DNA of 64,000 nucleotides from Gigantopelta aegis (GCF_016097555.1 NC_054711.1:32004553-32068552), one strand, 5' to 3'. Counted from the first letter of the stretch, positions 21,166-33,445 are shown. Program-made: numbers and translations. Notes: a model not told the origin generated them from the letters alone.

Positions 21166-22120
21166 TTTTACAACAGGTCCGACTGTATACATGCGATATA
21201 GGCTAGTGATTCTACTGTACTCGGCCCATTAACCCAGCAGTAAGCAGGAACATCTTGCCACGTGTGTGTACTCCGGTTACCTCTGGAGATAGTGAGCAGA
21301 CTTCCACACACGTCTGCCACCAATGGGTTTCCATTCTGCTCATTCTGCAACACCGGTCGTCTGCTGTGCACGTGAACTCCGCTGGCGTGCTCTGACGTAG
21401 ACGGGGATTTTCTCAACTCGCAATACTATTAGTTTAGCGAACATTTCTGGAACTGAAAGCAAAGATATAAGATGCGAACGTGGATTATTTCTGTGCCCAT
21501 TGAACTTCAAATCGAACAGTGCGTAGGTGAAGCAAGATATTTATTATTAGGATAACCTTTCTTCATTTTACCAAATGGAGATTCTCTTTTTGTGATACGG
21601 AGAAAAAAGGTTAATGTGCAGCAAGTCTGTCCCAAGTTAGGTCTGAAATTAAGTCTACAGGCCGTCAATTCCACTGATGAGCCAACTTGTTCATTGTCGT
21701 CTGTTAGGCGAGATACAATTGCTTCAGTCTCCAGCGCAAATATAGTGAATGTGCCGTCACTGAACGTGCTTGTACCGTCTGCATGTATTCACGTTGAGCC
21801 TTCCTCTGTCAGATGTTATACAGTTACCAAGAAACACAACACTTAGTTAAAAGTTACCTAAGACAACACTGGCGGACCGAGAAAAGAAAGTGCTTGTGTT
21901 CTTAACGAGCCTCTGATGTGTCATCTGGATCCAGTGTAAGCAAGTGTAATTAATACCCCCCCTGTTACGGCTATAATTACCCAAGAACCCACCGGGAACT
22001 CCTAGAAAGTGATTGCTTAAGTTACTAAGAATTACTAAGCTTAGCTAAAGGTATCTAAGATTCTACAGTTAACTAGGTCTTACTGTGCTTAGTTAAACTT
22101 TGTTTGAAATTGGGCTTAGT

Positions 22121-22152
<32 letters not shown>

Positions 22153-22178
22153 CCCACAAAAAAAACACCACCACCAAG
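21166..22178. promoter_or_regulatory. 5' flank / 5' UTR of the SMYD4-like gene
   Basis: No core promoter motif was recognised. A poly-A run of about 26 bp at 22126-22152 lies just upstream of the start codon. The rest is unique-looking sequence with several GTTACCTAAG-like pieces. The transcription start cannot be placed. Confidence 0.35.
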
Positions 22179-22932
22179 ATGTCTTTGTCAGAATGTTTAA
22201 CACATGGCGATGAAGCTTTTTTGCACAAGGATTTCGAAACGGCGTTGTCCTTTTACAACAGTTCCGTGGATGAGGACAAAGATGACGTGGAGGCGTACCG
22301 GAAGCGAGGCTTCTGCCATTTTGAAATGCAGAACTACGCAGACGCACTGAGCGACGCTGCCGCCATATTGGAACGGAAGCCACGCCAGACGACCGGTCAC
22401 ATTTTGAGAGGGAAATGCTTCACGAGACTAAAACGATTTGAAGAGGCGTATTTCGCCTACAAAGAAGGATTAGATATTGATCCCAAAGACCCCACAATCG
22501 CCAACGACTTGAACCAGCTACAAAAGGAGATAATCAGCTTCAGTGAATCGGCGGACACCCAAGAGTCATCGTATGACGCCGTGAAACTGTGTTCACAAGA
22601 ACCGTACCCCGGTGATGAGGAACTTGAACGTCTGGAGCAGGAGATCATGACCATGTGGAAACTGGACGAACTGCCTTCCGTTAACCCTAGGGTCCCAAAC
22701 GAAAAGCTGTCCACTTTAGAAATGGCCAAGGCCAAAGAAGCAAAAGCAGTGGGTAATTCAGAAGAAATATTGAAATGTTTGACATTAGCTTTGGAGTTTA
22801 ATGTCGCCAATCTGTCTTTGTGGAGGGAGAGGGCAGAGTTTCTGAAAGGTCAAGGTGAGCTTCGTGAAGCCTTCAGGACCTGCAACGCCATACAGATGCA
22901 GCACCGAACGTCCAACGATTGGATCTTAGGAG
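22179..22932 (+). CDS. SMYD4: SMYD4-like coding exon 1 (TPR region)
   Basis: ATG 22179 is the first in frame after the poly-A stretch and has A at -3. Encodes residues 1-251 plus one base. Donor AG|GTAAGT at 22933. Confidence 0.87.
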
Positions 22933-23667
22933 GTAAGTACAGTTTACAATCTATAACATTTGCGAATTTCGGTTTATTATTTTTTGCAAGATAGTTACCA
23001 AGGGAGGGTACTTCCTAAAAATAGAAGTCAGTATTGTATTTTTCACAGAATATATTCTGATACTATTAAAAGACACGCAACCGTGAATGATGGTGTGCAA
23101 CCATTACAATGACCATTAGTAAGAAAGTTTGTTGTGTTTAACGACACCACTAGAGCACATTGGGTTTCTTAATCATCGGCTATTGGATGTCAAACATTAG
23201 AATATTTACATATAGGCCTAGTCAAAATGAGAGGAAACCCACTACATTTTTCATTAATAGCAAGGGATCTTTTGTATGCACCATCCCACAGACAGGATAG
23301 CATATACCAGTCGTGGTGCATTGGCTGGAGCGAGAAATAGCCCAATGGGCCCATCGACGGGGATCGATCCCAAACCGACCGCGCATCAAGCGAGTGCTTT
23401 ACCACTGGGCTACGTTCTGCCCCATCCATGTGTAATAATACAGAATTATAGTGTATTATGTTTACATGGTAGTTTCTTAGGTTTAAAAAAATCATCTATA
23501 AAAGGCTGCCGTTTGATGTTTATTTGTGTGTTTTTTTGTTTGTTTTTCACATGGATTTTCATGAATAAAATATAACCCACCCCCCAAAAAAAAACTCCCC
23601 CCCACCCCACCCCCCCACACACACACACTGTGGCCCAACACACACACACACACAAACACTGTGGCCC

Positions 23668-23700
<33 letters not shown>

Positions 23701-23977
23701 TGGCCCAACACACACACGCACACAAACAAACACTGTGGCCTAACACACACACACAAACACACACTGTGGCCCAACACACACACTGTGGCCCCACACACAC
23801 ACACACACTGGCCCAACACACACACTGTGGTCACACACACACACACACACACACACTGTGGCCTAACACGCACACACTGTGGCCCAACACACACACACAC
23901 TGTGGCCCAACACACACACACACACTGTGGCCCAACACACACACACTGTGGCCCAACACACACAAACACTGTGGTCC

Positions 23978-24012
<35 letters not shown>

Positions 24013-24369
24013 TGGCCCAACACACACACACTGTGGCTCAACACACACACACTGTGCCCCAACACACACACACACACACACACTGTGACCCAACACACAC
24101 ACACTGTGGCTCAACACACACACACACACACACACACACACTGTGCCCCAACACACATACACACACTGTGCCCCAACACACACACACTGTGGCCAACACA
24201 CACACAAACACACACACACACTGTGGCCCAACACACACACACACACTGTGGCCCAACACACACAAACACTGTGGCCCAACACACACATACTGTGGCCCAA
24301 CACACACACACACACACACACACACCCAACACACACACTGTGGCCCAACACACACACACACTGTGGCTC

Positions 24370-24402
<33 letters not shown>

Positions 24403-24567
24403 TGCCCCAACACACACACACGCACACACACTGTGCCCCAACACACACACACTGTGGCCCAACACACACACACACACACACACACACTGTGGCCCAACAC
24501 ACACAACCACTGTGGCCCAACACACACACACACACTGTGCCCCAACACACACACACACACTGTGGCC

Positions 24568-24604
<37 letters not shown>

Positions 24605-24856
24605 TGGCCCAACACACACAAACACTGTGGCCCAACACACACATACTGTGGCCCAACACACACACACACACACACACACCCAACACACACACACTGTGGC
24701 CCAACACACACACACACTGTGGCCCAACACACACACTGTGGCTCAACACACACACACTGTGCCCCAACACACACACACACACACACACACTGTGGCCCAA
24801 CACACACACACACACACACACTGTGGCTCTCACACACACACACACACTGTGCCCCA

Positions 24857-24894
<38 letters not shown>

Positions 24895-25110
24895 TGCCCC
24901 AACACACACACACACTGTGCCCCAACACACACACACACTGTGGCCCCAACACACACACACACACTGTGGCCCAACACACACAAACACTGTGGCCCAACAC
25001 ACACACACACACACTGTGCCCCAACACACACACACACACTGTGCCCCAACACACACACTGTGGCCAACACACACACAAACACACACACACACACACACAC
25101 TGTGGTCCAA

Positions 25111-25143
<33 letters not shown>

Positions 25144-28100
25144 ACACACACTGTGGCCCAACACACAAACACTGTGGCCCAACACACACACAAAACCTAC
25201 CTTAGGTAGACATATAAAGTGATTATGATTAGATAATATTTCCATAAATGCCAAATAATCGTGGATTATTACTGTATGAATATTTAACAGCTGAAGTTAA
25301 TTTGTATGTAGACTGTCGCGGTTTTTTAACATCTCGCGAATAAACTTTGCCTAAACTCTAATCGTGTATTATTTTCAAAACAAATATGATTAGATCTCTG
25401 TATCTCTTTGTTTGTATTATTTAGCATAATATGGATTTTTAATCTTAAATGTGTCAACAAGTCGTAACAACAACAAAAACCCTTTTGCTTTAACAGTGGC
25501 GGATCCAGAAAATCAATTTGGGGGTGGGGGGGGGGGGGGGGCAGTGACATGAGGTGGAATGCCAAGGGAACTTTGGGTGAGGTTTGGAGGGGGATTGCAA
25601 GAAAGAAAAGAAAATTAATATGTAATAAAATTATAACTATCGCAAAATTTGAGGAGGGATGGGTGGGGGGGGGGGAGAGAAGGCGGGCCTTTGGTCCCTA
25701 CATCTCCCTAGATCCGCCTCTGTTAAAGGGGTAGGCCCTGTATTCCGACATCCCGAAGTAGTGATGTTGCGATTATCATTTATAATCGAAAATTGATCGG
25801 TTGGATTCTATCGATCTGATGATCGATTAAAACAATCCATAATCGATTGTGTGGGAAAATGTTAATTAATTGTTCCTTCAGTTTAAATGTTGGAATTGAT
25901 GTAAATATATTGGGGTTGGTGGCTGTACATAATAATTTTTAACCCCCCCCCCCCCCCCCCCCGATAGTAACTATATCGAGTTATCGATTTGTAGTGTCTG
26001 TCTCGATGAATATGGCAACAAGTATAATTCAAATCCTTCTTATATTCATATAATTCTAACCGATTGTCGTGTACTCTAAAGGTGGTCGGTTGTTACAAAC
26101 CAATTGCAACCGATAATCGATAATAAAATTCCAACCGATTCTCGACAATACCCCTAAGCCTTTGACGGCGCGACTTGTTTAAACGGACATTCCTGAGTTT
26201 GCTGCACTGTAAGCTGTTTCCGACTAATAAAATATTTCTACGATTAAACTTACATATTAAATATATTTTCTTGTTTAGAATATCAGTGTCTGTATATTCA
26301 ATGTGTTTCTGGTCGTCTTAATATTTGTAAGAAGCCCAATCTGGATATAAATTTAATCTAGTACAAATTTTAGAACGATCAGAAACACGTTTAATATACA
26401 GCCACTAATGTTTTATGCAGAAAATGCAGTTTTATTACAATCGTCAAAAAGTCTGTTAGTCGATAACATCTTTAAAATTGCAGCAAACTCAGGAATGTCC
26501 CTTTAAGATAGTGAATACGCGATCTAATTGTGTGTTTGATTATATTCAGGACAAATACTCTCGGATCTTGGTATCCCGGTGGCCGCAGAGTCTTGGTTCA
26601 GGAAAGCAACAGAGTTGAGCGATTCGTCGGACACCGAGGCGGCCATGTTGTTTCAGAAGGTCAGGGTCGGTCGTCTGTACGGCCCGCTGACATCAGATAG
26701 CCCCGTGGAGGTGACCTTCACGAAGTACGGCCGCGCCGTCTGCTGCAAGAGCGCCATCAGCGCTGGGCAGATCATCTTCACAGACAAACCTCTGATTCTG
26801 GCCCAGACGCTGGACTCGCAACACATCCCAGCCTGCGATCACTGCGCTACGTCTTTGCTACGTCCGGAGGATGCCTTTAAAGCCAGCGACTTGCAAAAGG
26901 ACAAGGAACTGAGCAAGGCGATTAGCCAGTTCTGGCCAAAACGTCCAATGATTCCTTGCCGGAAATGCAAGACGCAGAAGTACTGCAGCGAGGTTTGCGC
27001 AAAGGAGGCTTGGGAGACGTACCACAGAGTTATCTGCCCCGCCACCAACCCCAGAATGGAAAGGTTGCACCAGGTCTGTATCGAGTACAATGCCCTGAAG
27101 TCCGGCAACAAAACTGTCTGGAATGGATGGTGGAACGCTTCTTTCTCGCCGATTCTTATGGCGCGGATTTGGGGCTCGATTGCATGCGAAGGAAAGCGAT
27201 TGGCTGTTGCTGCCGGAAGAGCCAATCCTATCGCCGCTGATTGGTCAATGGCCCAGGCGCCCTACAGAAGGTGGGTTTAATACGATGAGCGTCTCTGTGT
27301 GTGGATGGTTTAAATAATCAGAATTCGTGATAAATACAAATATTACTAAACAAAAATTGAAAATCAACAAACCACAATGCAATACACATTATTTTTTATT
27401 TTTTTTTATTTTTTTTTAAAGAAGAGAATTATGTGATATGAAGAAAAGGTAAATATGTTGATGTATTAAGACAACAATTTTTGTAGCCAATAACAGCTTT
27501 AGTTTACATTTTGTTGGACTATTTTGCCAAACATTTGGTATTAAAATTTTTGAATTATATAGAAGATACGTTGCGATTTCTGAGTCAAAACCATTTCACA
27601 ATGGCAGTCCCTTTAAACCGTAAACAGTACAAGTTTTAGAATCTAACATCATTTTGTAGAATTTTTATTATTTGACTTGCTCTTTAATAAATTTGTTTTA
27701 AACCTGTGTTACTAGCAAAACTCGAAATTCTTGAATCCTTGGAAATACCACAAGCCACGATCAGTACTAACTACGCATGCGTGAAATCCACCCCACCCCC
27801 AAAATCAGTTAACCCATCATACACCATTGACGTAGGCCTAGTCATGATTTCATATTGGCAAGGCAATCACCATGTCTATAAATATATTTGGCGACAGGAA
27901 ACTATACAAGATGATGAGAATTACCACCTCCCTCCCTGTGTGATTGGGGAGGAGTGTAGGCAGAGTTTCTGCCAGAGGGTAAAACAAGTATGGCGCCATA
28001 CCCGATTTTTTTTGCAATTTTTTTTTTAAGTTAACCTTTTGACAAAATTAATGACTATTGTCATTACTGTATGATTTTTAAAACACCCAACCTAACCCAT

Positions 28101-31100
28101 TTTCTTTCAGTGGGAGGCCCTCCCCATACCCCCTGTCGATTGCGGTTGCATTCATTACACACATTGTAAATATTCAATTCCATAGCGCCATACCCAAAAT
28201 TTCTTTCTGGCAGAAACACTGGTAGGTGGGTAGGGTGCTCACACATACTAAGACATTTGCATGGCATAATTCTGTTATTTATCCTGCAACCACTATATGT
28301 GTTGTCAGAATATGATGACTCGATAAATTACATTTTTGGTCACTGACTAAAAATATAGCTTTTTGGAAAGGAACTACGTTTACATTTACACTAGTTATGA
28401 TCAGCAAAGGAATGCTATATGGTTCACAGTTACTTATCCTTTTATTCCCCGTTGATTGTTTTAATTTTTAAAAACCGTTTTGTAGACAAATTGTCATTTA
28501 AAGGTGCAGACCCTAGTTTCAACATATAAAAATGGACACTAAGTTTGGTTAAGTTACAAACCTGTAACACATTTGGATCACGTTACAAGCTAGTGAAACA
28601 AGAGTATGTGAAGTTGAAACGGTGAAATACCGTTAAAAATAGACTAAAACTCGACTCCATAACTGTAACTTCTCAGACGCACGTGCGTTTTATAAAATTC
28701 GGTTGTATGAAAATGGATAATTTAAACAATAAAATATAAGTAAATTTACGGCTCTAATAGTGAAAATATGCCTAAGTAGTGTTGAAAAATCAGGGTCTGT
28801 CCCTTTAAAAAAATTTTATTTAAAAATTGTTATCTGAGAAATATTTTCTTTTGGTGTATAAATAATGTAGACGACTAAACGTTCAGCACGTGTGGACATA
28901 CTACTCCAGAACACGGTAAAGTTATCAAGACGGTTCTTTTCATTAATTGTTCGGTTTATGTGGATTGCAGAATAAATCAAATAACTGGTTACTGTCTTAA
29001 GATATCGGTTTTATCCTGCTCAGGTCGATTGGCGAATGCCGCTCGACAAAGCCTCGCGGCATTCGCCATTCTAAAGTTTTCAGAATAAAGCCGATATCTT
29101 AAGGCAGTAACCAGTTATTTTATATGTAATAACAACTGTTAAACCTGATCACTGAATAACCTTCTTTTTTTTTTTTTAATTTTCTTCTTCAGCATTTGAA
29201 AGTTTTCTTTATCTGCTGTGGGATTAAATAAAACCATACTTACCAGGAATCTTGTATCATCTGTTCCAGGTATTGTTGTGTGTGAAAAAACAAAAAGCAA
29301 AGCAAAGAAAGATATCACCTGCGTAAGATATATACTATTTTCCGGGGAATACTTAATAATAAATTACAAAATTATAACCTGCTAAACGTCAGCGAATAAC
29401 GTATTCCAGATTCGGTTTATTCCACCAAAATTGTGCTTGGTAAAAGTATTTGCAATCGGAAATACTCGCTTATTGGTTTTACAAAACATTTAGTCCGAAA
29501 TCAGATCTAGAAAAATGTATTGTGTCCACCCTGGACTAACCCCCCCCCCCCACCCCCCATAAAAACAGACAAACAAAATCATAAGGGCGAACACTGATGA
29601 CTCCTAATTTCCGAAATACAACTAATAAATATCATATATTTCGTTGAAGTATCTGGCCACTCAAGTAAAATGATTTTGATATAAAACGTATGTATTCTAC
29701 TACCAATATTCCCCGGAAAAGTCTTGTATGCTGCCAACCTTTTCCTAGTAATACAACATTAGATACTCCTGTTATTTGTTATTAACCTCCTGTTATCTGT
29801 ATTTTATTTTGTAAACAAATAATATAGGCCTAATGCAGTTTATTATTTTAAGTGCATGGATAGTAAAAAAAAAATAAAGTTTTGTTTTATTTTATTTCTT
29901 TTTTTTTAATTAAAAAGACGCCATAAACATTCAGCACATAACATTACAGATTTTAAATTTTATTCTCTTTAAAAAAATATTTTTCCGGGGAAGCATGAGT
30001 CGACCCCCAAGAAACTTTGGCGGTTACCTGATTTCTCACGCAGCACAAATAAGACTACAAAGAATGAGTCTAGCAAAAGCCTTTACAGACTGGATCATCA
30101 TAAACATTATGTGACGGTTGCATCGCACTAAAACAGGGACTTCCGGGTCAAACTGCAGCTAAAATATGACAATATATTAGCATATACTAGTAAATGTGAC
30201 AATATACTAATATATTTGTATAAATACTATAACTACTATTATCTATATCAAATAAATCTATATAATTTTTTATTTTGTGTCCAAATAATTTTTAGATAGG
30301 TTGAAAGTTTCAATAATAAAGTTAAAAAATAATAAAGTTTAAAAATATAGCTTTGTTGGTATCGTAGCCTATACTAGGCCTTTCCTTAATGCCAAACACG
30401 TTGTCCCGCAACACCAAAGAATGATAAAATTAGATATTTTATGAATGTCTTATTTAATGAATTTCTCTTTTGCAGATTTATTGCCTATGGCAACACTAGT
30501 ATTGCCGATACCATACCCAAGATGTATTCCCTGATGGTGGATATCTTTAAAAATATCGGCGATGGAATGAAGTATACCATCACAAAACGTGAATTTGATG
30601 GTAGATACTATCAATGTGCTTGCAACGTCCAAGCCTTCTCAGACTTTAGAAGTCCCCTGAAGTATTTCACGGACTACATCAAAAACAACCCTAAGCTGCA
30701 ACATTTACTGCAGTATGTGCCGCGAGATCCGCCGGAAGCAGAATTTGCAGGGTTATTTCCCTTGCACGCATGTCTGAACCATTCGTGCGCCAACAGTGCG
30801 GAGATCATGGATGGCGTTAACCAGGGCAAACCCGGAGTCGCTGTTCGGGCCCGACAGGCCATAAAACCCGGAGAGGAAATCTTTATCAACTACATCGATA
30901 CCCGGATGGCCAGACGTCAGAGGAGAGCGTGGCTTTACCGCGCCTACAACTTCTGGTGCCATTGTCCCAGATGTCAGTTTGAGGGCGATGGACCGGAAGT
31001 CTGCACCCAGTGCGGGAAGAAGCACGTGGATAATGGCGGCAAGATGTTCCCGATGTGCAGTAAGTGCAAGAAGGCTTGGTACTGCAGTCAGAACTGCCAG

Positions 31101-31196
31101 AAGATTGCTTGGAAGAAGGGACACAAGAAAATCTGTTCAATGTCGCACTCCAGTACAGGGTCGTCTTCAGACGTACTTATTTCTATTACGAAATAA
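22179..31196 (+). CDS. SMYD4: SMYD4-like TPR-SET-MYND lysine methyltransferase with an extra C-terminal MYND finger (3 coding exons)
   Basis: The joined exons encode 731 aa. Residues 1-115 are TPR-like helices (AFLHKDFETALSFYNSSV, AYRKRGFCHFEMQNYADAL). A SET start segment follows (YGRAVCCKSAISAGQIIF, 311-328), then a MYND zinc finger (C347, C350, C388, C391, C397, C401, H410, C414). The SET core has FSPILMARIW (450-459), PYRRFIAYGN, LNHSCANS (592-599) and GEEIFINYID (624-633), with post-SET CHCPRC (653-658). N-terminal TPRs with a MYND-split SET are the SMYD4 layout. The family uses S-adenosylmethionine to methylate protein lysines; the substrate is unknown. Unusual is a second complete MYND finger at the C-terminus (C668, C671, C686, C689, C695, C699, H708, C712). 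I do not know this in vertebrate SMYD4, whose C-terminus is helical. Splice phases (1 and 2) keep the frame through all three exons. Confidence 0.85.
22933..23125. other. Start of SMYD4-like intron 1
   Basis: No recognisable feature before the SINE. Confidence 0.5.
23126..23423 (-). mobile_element. Full-length SINE, head 1 with tail 1
   Basis: On the minus strand: head GTAGCCCAGTGGTAAAGCAC, GGGATCGATCC, core, then tail 1 (GACATCCAATAGCCGATGAT, GTCGTTAAACAC). Confidence 0.9.
23606..25195. repeat. 1.6-kb compound minisatellite: (CA)n spaced by CTGTGGCCCAA
   Basis: Blocks of CA (about 8-40 bp) alternate with CTGTGGCCCAA or the variants CTGTGCCCCAA, CTGTGGCTCAA, CTGTGGTCCAA and CTGTGACCCAA. At least 60 spacers occur. 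Neither component gives stop codons in most frames, so reading frames of several hundred codons are open on both strands. They are not genes. Confidence 0.95.
25196..25759. other. SMYD4-like intron 1, no clear feature
   Basis: Contains G-runs at 25521-25542 and 25665-25674 within GGCGGATCCAGAAAAT- and AGATCCGCCTCTG-bearing sequence (25498-25732). These look like the inverted ends of another small MITE. Confidence 0.4.
25760..26150. mobile_element. Possible MITE rich in ATCGAT palindromes
   Basis: Starts GTGATGTTGCGATTATC with GATCGGTTGG inside; ends with CCAACCGATTCTCGACAATA, an imperfect inversion. The interior has many TCGAT/AATCGAT motifs and a poly-C run. No target duplication is clear. 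Confidence 0.45.
26183..26502. mobile_element. TTAA-flanked MITE, GGACATTCCTGAGTTTGC ends
   Basis: ACGGACATTCCTGAGTTTGC at the left and GCAAACTCAGGAATGTCCCT at the right are inverted, flanked by TTAA on both sides (26179-26182, 26503-26506). TTAA targets point to piggyBac or Kolobok. It ends 47 bp before SMYD4-like exon 2. Confidence 0.85.
26550..27270 (+). CDS. SMYD4: SMYD4-like coding exon 2 (SET part 1 and MYND)
   Basis: Acceptor TTATATTCAG. Encodes residues 252-491 and two bases, including the first SET segment, the MYND finger and the ARIW-PYRR helix region. Donor GAAG|GTGGGT, phase 2. Confidence 0.88.
27271..27960. other. SMYD4-like intron 2, first part
   Basis: AT-rich. A 107-codon open frame at 27706-28029 runs into a MITE and resembles no protein family. 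No feature. Confidence 0.5.
27961..28221. mobile_element. hAT-like MITE, CAGAGTTTCTGCCAGA ends, 5-bp duplication
   Basis: CAGAGTTTCTGCCAGA at the left and TTCTGGCAGAAACACTG at the right are inverted. GTAGG flanks both (27956-27960, 28222-28226). Subterminal GCGCCATACCC is also found at both ends. Fragments of the family occur near 50700-50745 and 59292-59348. Confidence 0.82.
28502..28804. mobile_element. TTAA-flanked MITE (AGGGACATACCCTAG family)
   Basis: Ends AGGTGCAGACCCTAG and CAGGGTCTGTCCCT are inverted, with TTAA both sides. The interior is the inverted version of the copies at 33073 and 42640 (GTAACTTCTCAGACGCACGT). Confidence 0.8.
28979..29122. repeat. Long hairpin (nested inverted repeat)
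   Basis: ATAACTGGTTACTGTCTTAA with GATATCGG at the left is inverted at the right (29085-29119). An inner pair GGCGAATGCCGC / GCGGCATTCGCC flanks a short loop. Probably a foldback MITE. Confidence 0.75.
29126..30475. other. SMYD4-like intron 2, last part
   Basis: A possible element runs from TTTTCCGGGGAATA (29338) to TATTCCCCGGAAAA (about 29718), with TTTTTCCGGGGAA again at 29981. A poly-C run lies at 29540. Otherwise AT-rich without features, ending in acceptor TCTCTTTTGCAG. Confidence 0.45.
30476..31196 (+). CDS. SMYD4: SMYD4-like coding exon 3 (SET core, post-SET, second MYND)
   Basis: Encodes residues 492-731: FIAYGN, LNHSC, GEEIFINY, CHCPRC, then the second MYND finger and a short Ser-rich tail. 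Stop TAA 31194-31196. Confidence 0.9.
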
Positions 31197-32080
31197 ACGT
31201 TATAGCATCTGGGCCATTTCATATAAAGATCTTTAATTTTGTGCCATCCGGTACACTTCATTTGTTGCAAATAATTTTAAAACTGAAACAATGATTCAAT
31301 ACCTTTGTTTGACACCCAATAGCCAATCTCTATTTTGTGCTAGGGTGTCGTTAAACATACATGCATTCATTCAATGATTCAAACGTGTGTATTTTAGTAA
31401 TGTCCAAAATGATGGCCAATGCTATTCCATATTGTGAACTTGTGTATATCTTTTCATTTCTTTGGTGGAAACACTTGCAAAGGTACGATGTTTCATCGTT
31501 TAAAGTACTGCCACGTCTTGACAATTGGAGTGGTAGTACTCATGACGGGTGCCGCTGGCGGGGCAGGATATGCTCACCTTTCGCGAACACCTGATATCAT
31601 CACTGTTATGACAGTGATTCATGAGTGCGTGACATTACAGCTGTACTTATTCCAATGGGCTCTGTTCTGTGCTACTGCTAATTTTGATCTAGTACATCAG
31701 GCTGGCAGTGGCAGTCCTCTATGGTGATGCAAGAAGGATGAACGGATCTCCAGTAACGGATCTCCCAGGAGTGGCTGTCCTCCCATGAATGAGGCACTAG
31801 ATAGAGATTCATGGAATAAACCACTATTTTGGCACATGCCCATTAGACTTGACATTGTGCAGAGATACGGCCCTGGGCACATATTACAGTTTTGTCGTTC
31901 AGATCTGTATATAGGCCTATACAGCTTTTGATTTCTACAATCTTTAGACGTTTTAAAATTATTTGCAATAAACCGAATGGATCTACATCTGTGTTTATAT
32001 GAGGGAAACGCTGACACTTGTTGCTGTGGTTACAGTGTTTGACAAGCGAACAAAGATAATCGTGTGTTGATATTTGTATG
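31197..32080. other. 3' flank of the SMYD4-like gene
   Basis: A short SINE tail-1 fragment at 31301-31365 (GACACCCAATAGCCAAT, GTGTCGTTAAACA). No clear AATAAA was placed. No other gene. Confidence 0.5.
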
Positions 32081-32083
32081 ATG

Positions 32084-32086
<3 letters not shown>

Positions 32087-32165
<79 letters not shown>
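32087..32165. repeat. (GA)n microsatellite
   Basis: About 78 bp of pure AG/GA. Confidence 0.95.
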
Positions 32166-32168
<3 letters not shown>

Positions 32169-32327
32169 GGGAGAGGGAGGAAGGGGCAGAAAGTGTGGGT
32201 GTGGGTGTGCCTTTGTTTTGTTTGAGTGCGTTTGTGTGTGTGTGTGAAATCGTTTGTCCGTCTATCCATTCCTTTTCCGACCTATATTTCTTCTATCATT
32301 TACTGCTGAATCGTAGACATGTTTCTT

Positions 32328-32395
32328 CGTCCCAACCAGTGTTCCGAGACTGGTACATGAAAAGCTATAGCATGTACTGTCCTGTTTGGGAACAC
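32328..32395 (+). mobile_element. SINE core fragment
   Basis: CCCAACCAGTGTTCCGAGAC to GTACTGTCCTGTTTGGGA. A (CA)n run follows. Confidence 0.6.
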
Positions 32396-33072
32396 ACACA
32401 CACACACACACACGCACACAGAGACACACACGTGTGTATGTGTGTGTATTGTATAAAATCACGTATCATGTTATTCACAAGACCCATACAAGTGTATATT
32501 GAGCATAATGAATACATTTTCAAGGGGTTACAACTGTCTCTTTGCCACTTACGATCCTAACAATCTGATTAAAATGAACTCTACTGGTTTTTCCGTCATG
32601 AAACGAAAGTTCAACATTAAAATTTTATATTGAAATTAGTTTCCGGCATACTTCGTAATTCACCCGAATCATTTCGTATACCCTCGAGTATAATTCCGAA
32701 TGTTTTCAAATTCTTTTCAAACCACTGGAATTATTTTGCAAGTAAGGTTTTGATTGGTTGAATAAAAGGTCAACTGGACATGACCTCCAACGAGATGCTG
32801 TTAGAAGCACAGGTAATGGTTATGAACCAGTGGAGCTAATTTTAATGATATTGTGATCCTAATATTTTATTTCAATTATTCACAGATTCCCTTTTACACT
32901 TGACCTACTCCTGTCCAGAAAAACCAGGGACAGTGGGTCGACAAGATACAGGAGTGATCTCTCCCCCCCCCCCCCCCCCCCCACACACGGTCCGAAATTC
33001 TTTCTGTTATAAATATGCTCCTCGATATATTCTTGTTCAGTACTTTCCAATAATAATGTGCATCCTGTTTAA
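32396..33072. other. Intergenic, no gene seen
   Basis: (CA)n at 32394-32420 and a poly-C run at 32961-32982. Otherwise nothing recognised. Confidence 0.5.
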
Positions 33073-33445
33073 AGGGATATACCCTAGTTTTTTAAACACT
33101 AAGGCATATTTTTTACTATTAGAACCGTTTTTAATAACTGAAATCAAGACATCGTTTAGATTTTATTGTTTAGATTATATATTTCCGTACATTTGAAGTG
33201 GTTTTGGTCATCCTTGTGTTTTTAATATCACAAAATTCATTTCTCTTATTTTTAAAAACGCACATGTGTCTGAGAAGTAACAGTTATGGAGTTGAGTTTT
33301 AGTTTATTTTTAGAGGGTATTTCACCATTTCAAAGTCACAGACTCATGTTTCACTCAATTGTAACTTTATCCAAATGTGTTAAAGGTTTGTAGATTAACT
33401 GAAGTTAGTGTTAATTTTCACGGGTTGAAACTATGGTCTGCCCCT
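33073..33445. mobile_element. TTAA-flanked MITE (AGGGACATACCCTAG family)
   Basis: AGGGATATACCCTAG and GGTCTGCCCCT are imperfectly inverted, TTAA at 33069-33072 and 33446-33449. The interior matches the copy at 42640 along its length. Confidence 0.85.

Noticed and set aside
21592-21846. 84-codon open frame upstream of the SMYD4-like gene
   Set aside because: No domain, and it ends 330 bp before the real start without a usable splice connection. It could be 5' UTR.
23661-25205. Open frames of 360-514 codons on both strands
   Set aside because: They are translations of the CA/CTGTGGCCCAA minisatellite (HTHT and CVCV repeats), open in several overlapping frames at once, with no start context or splice support.
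27706-28029. 107-codon open frame in the SMYD4-like intron
   Set aside because: It runs into a MITE, has no recognisable domain and no matching splice sites or phase with the gene.
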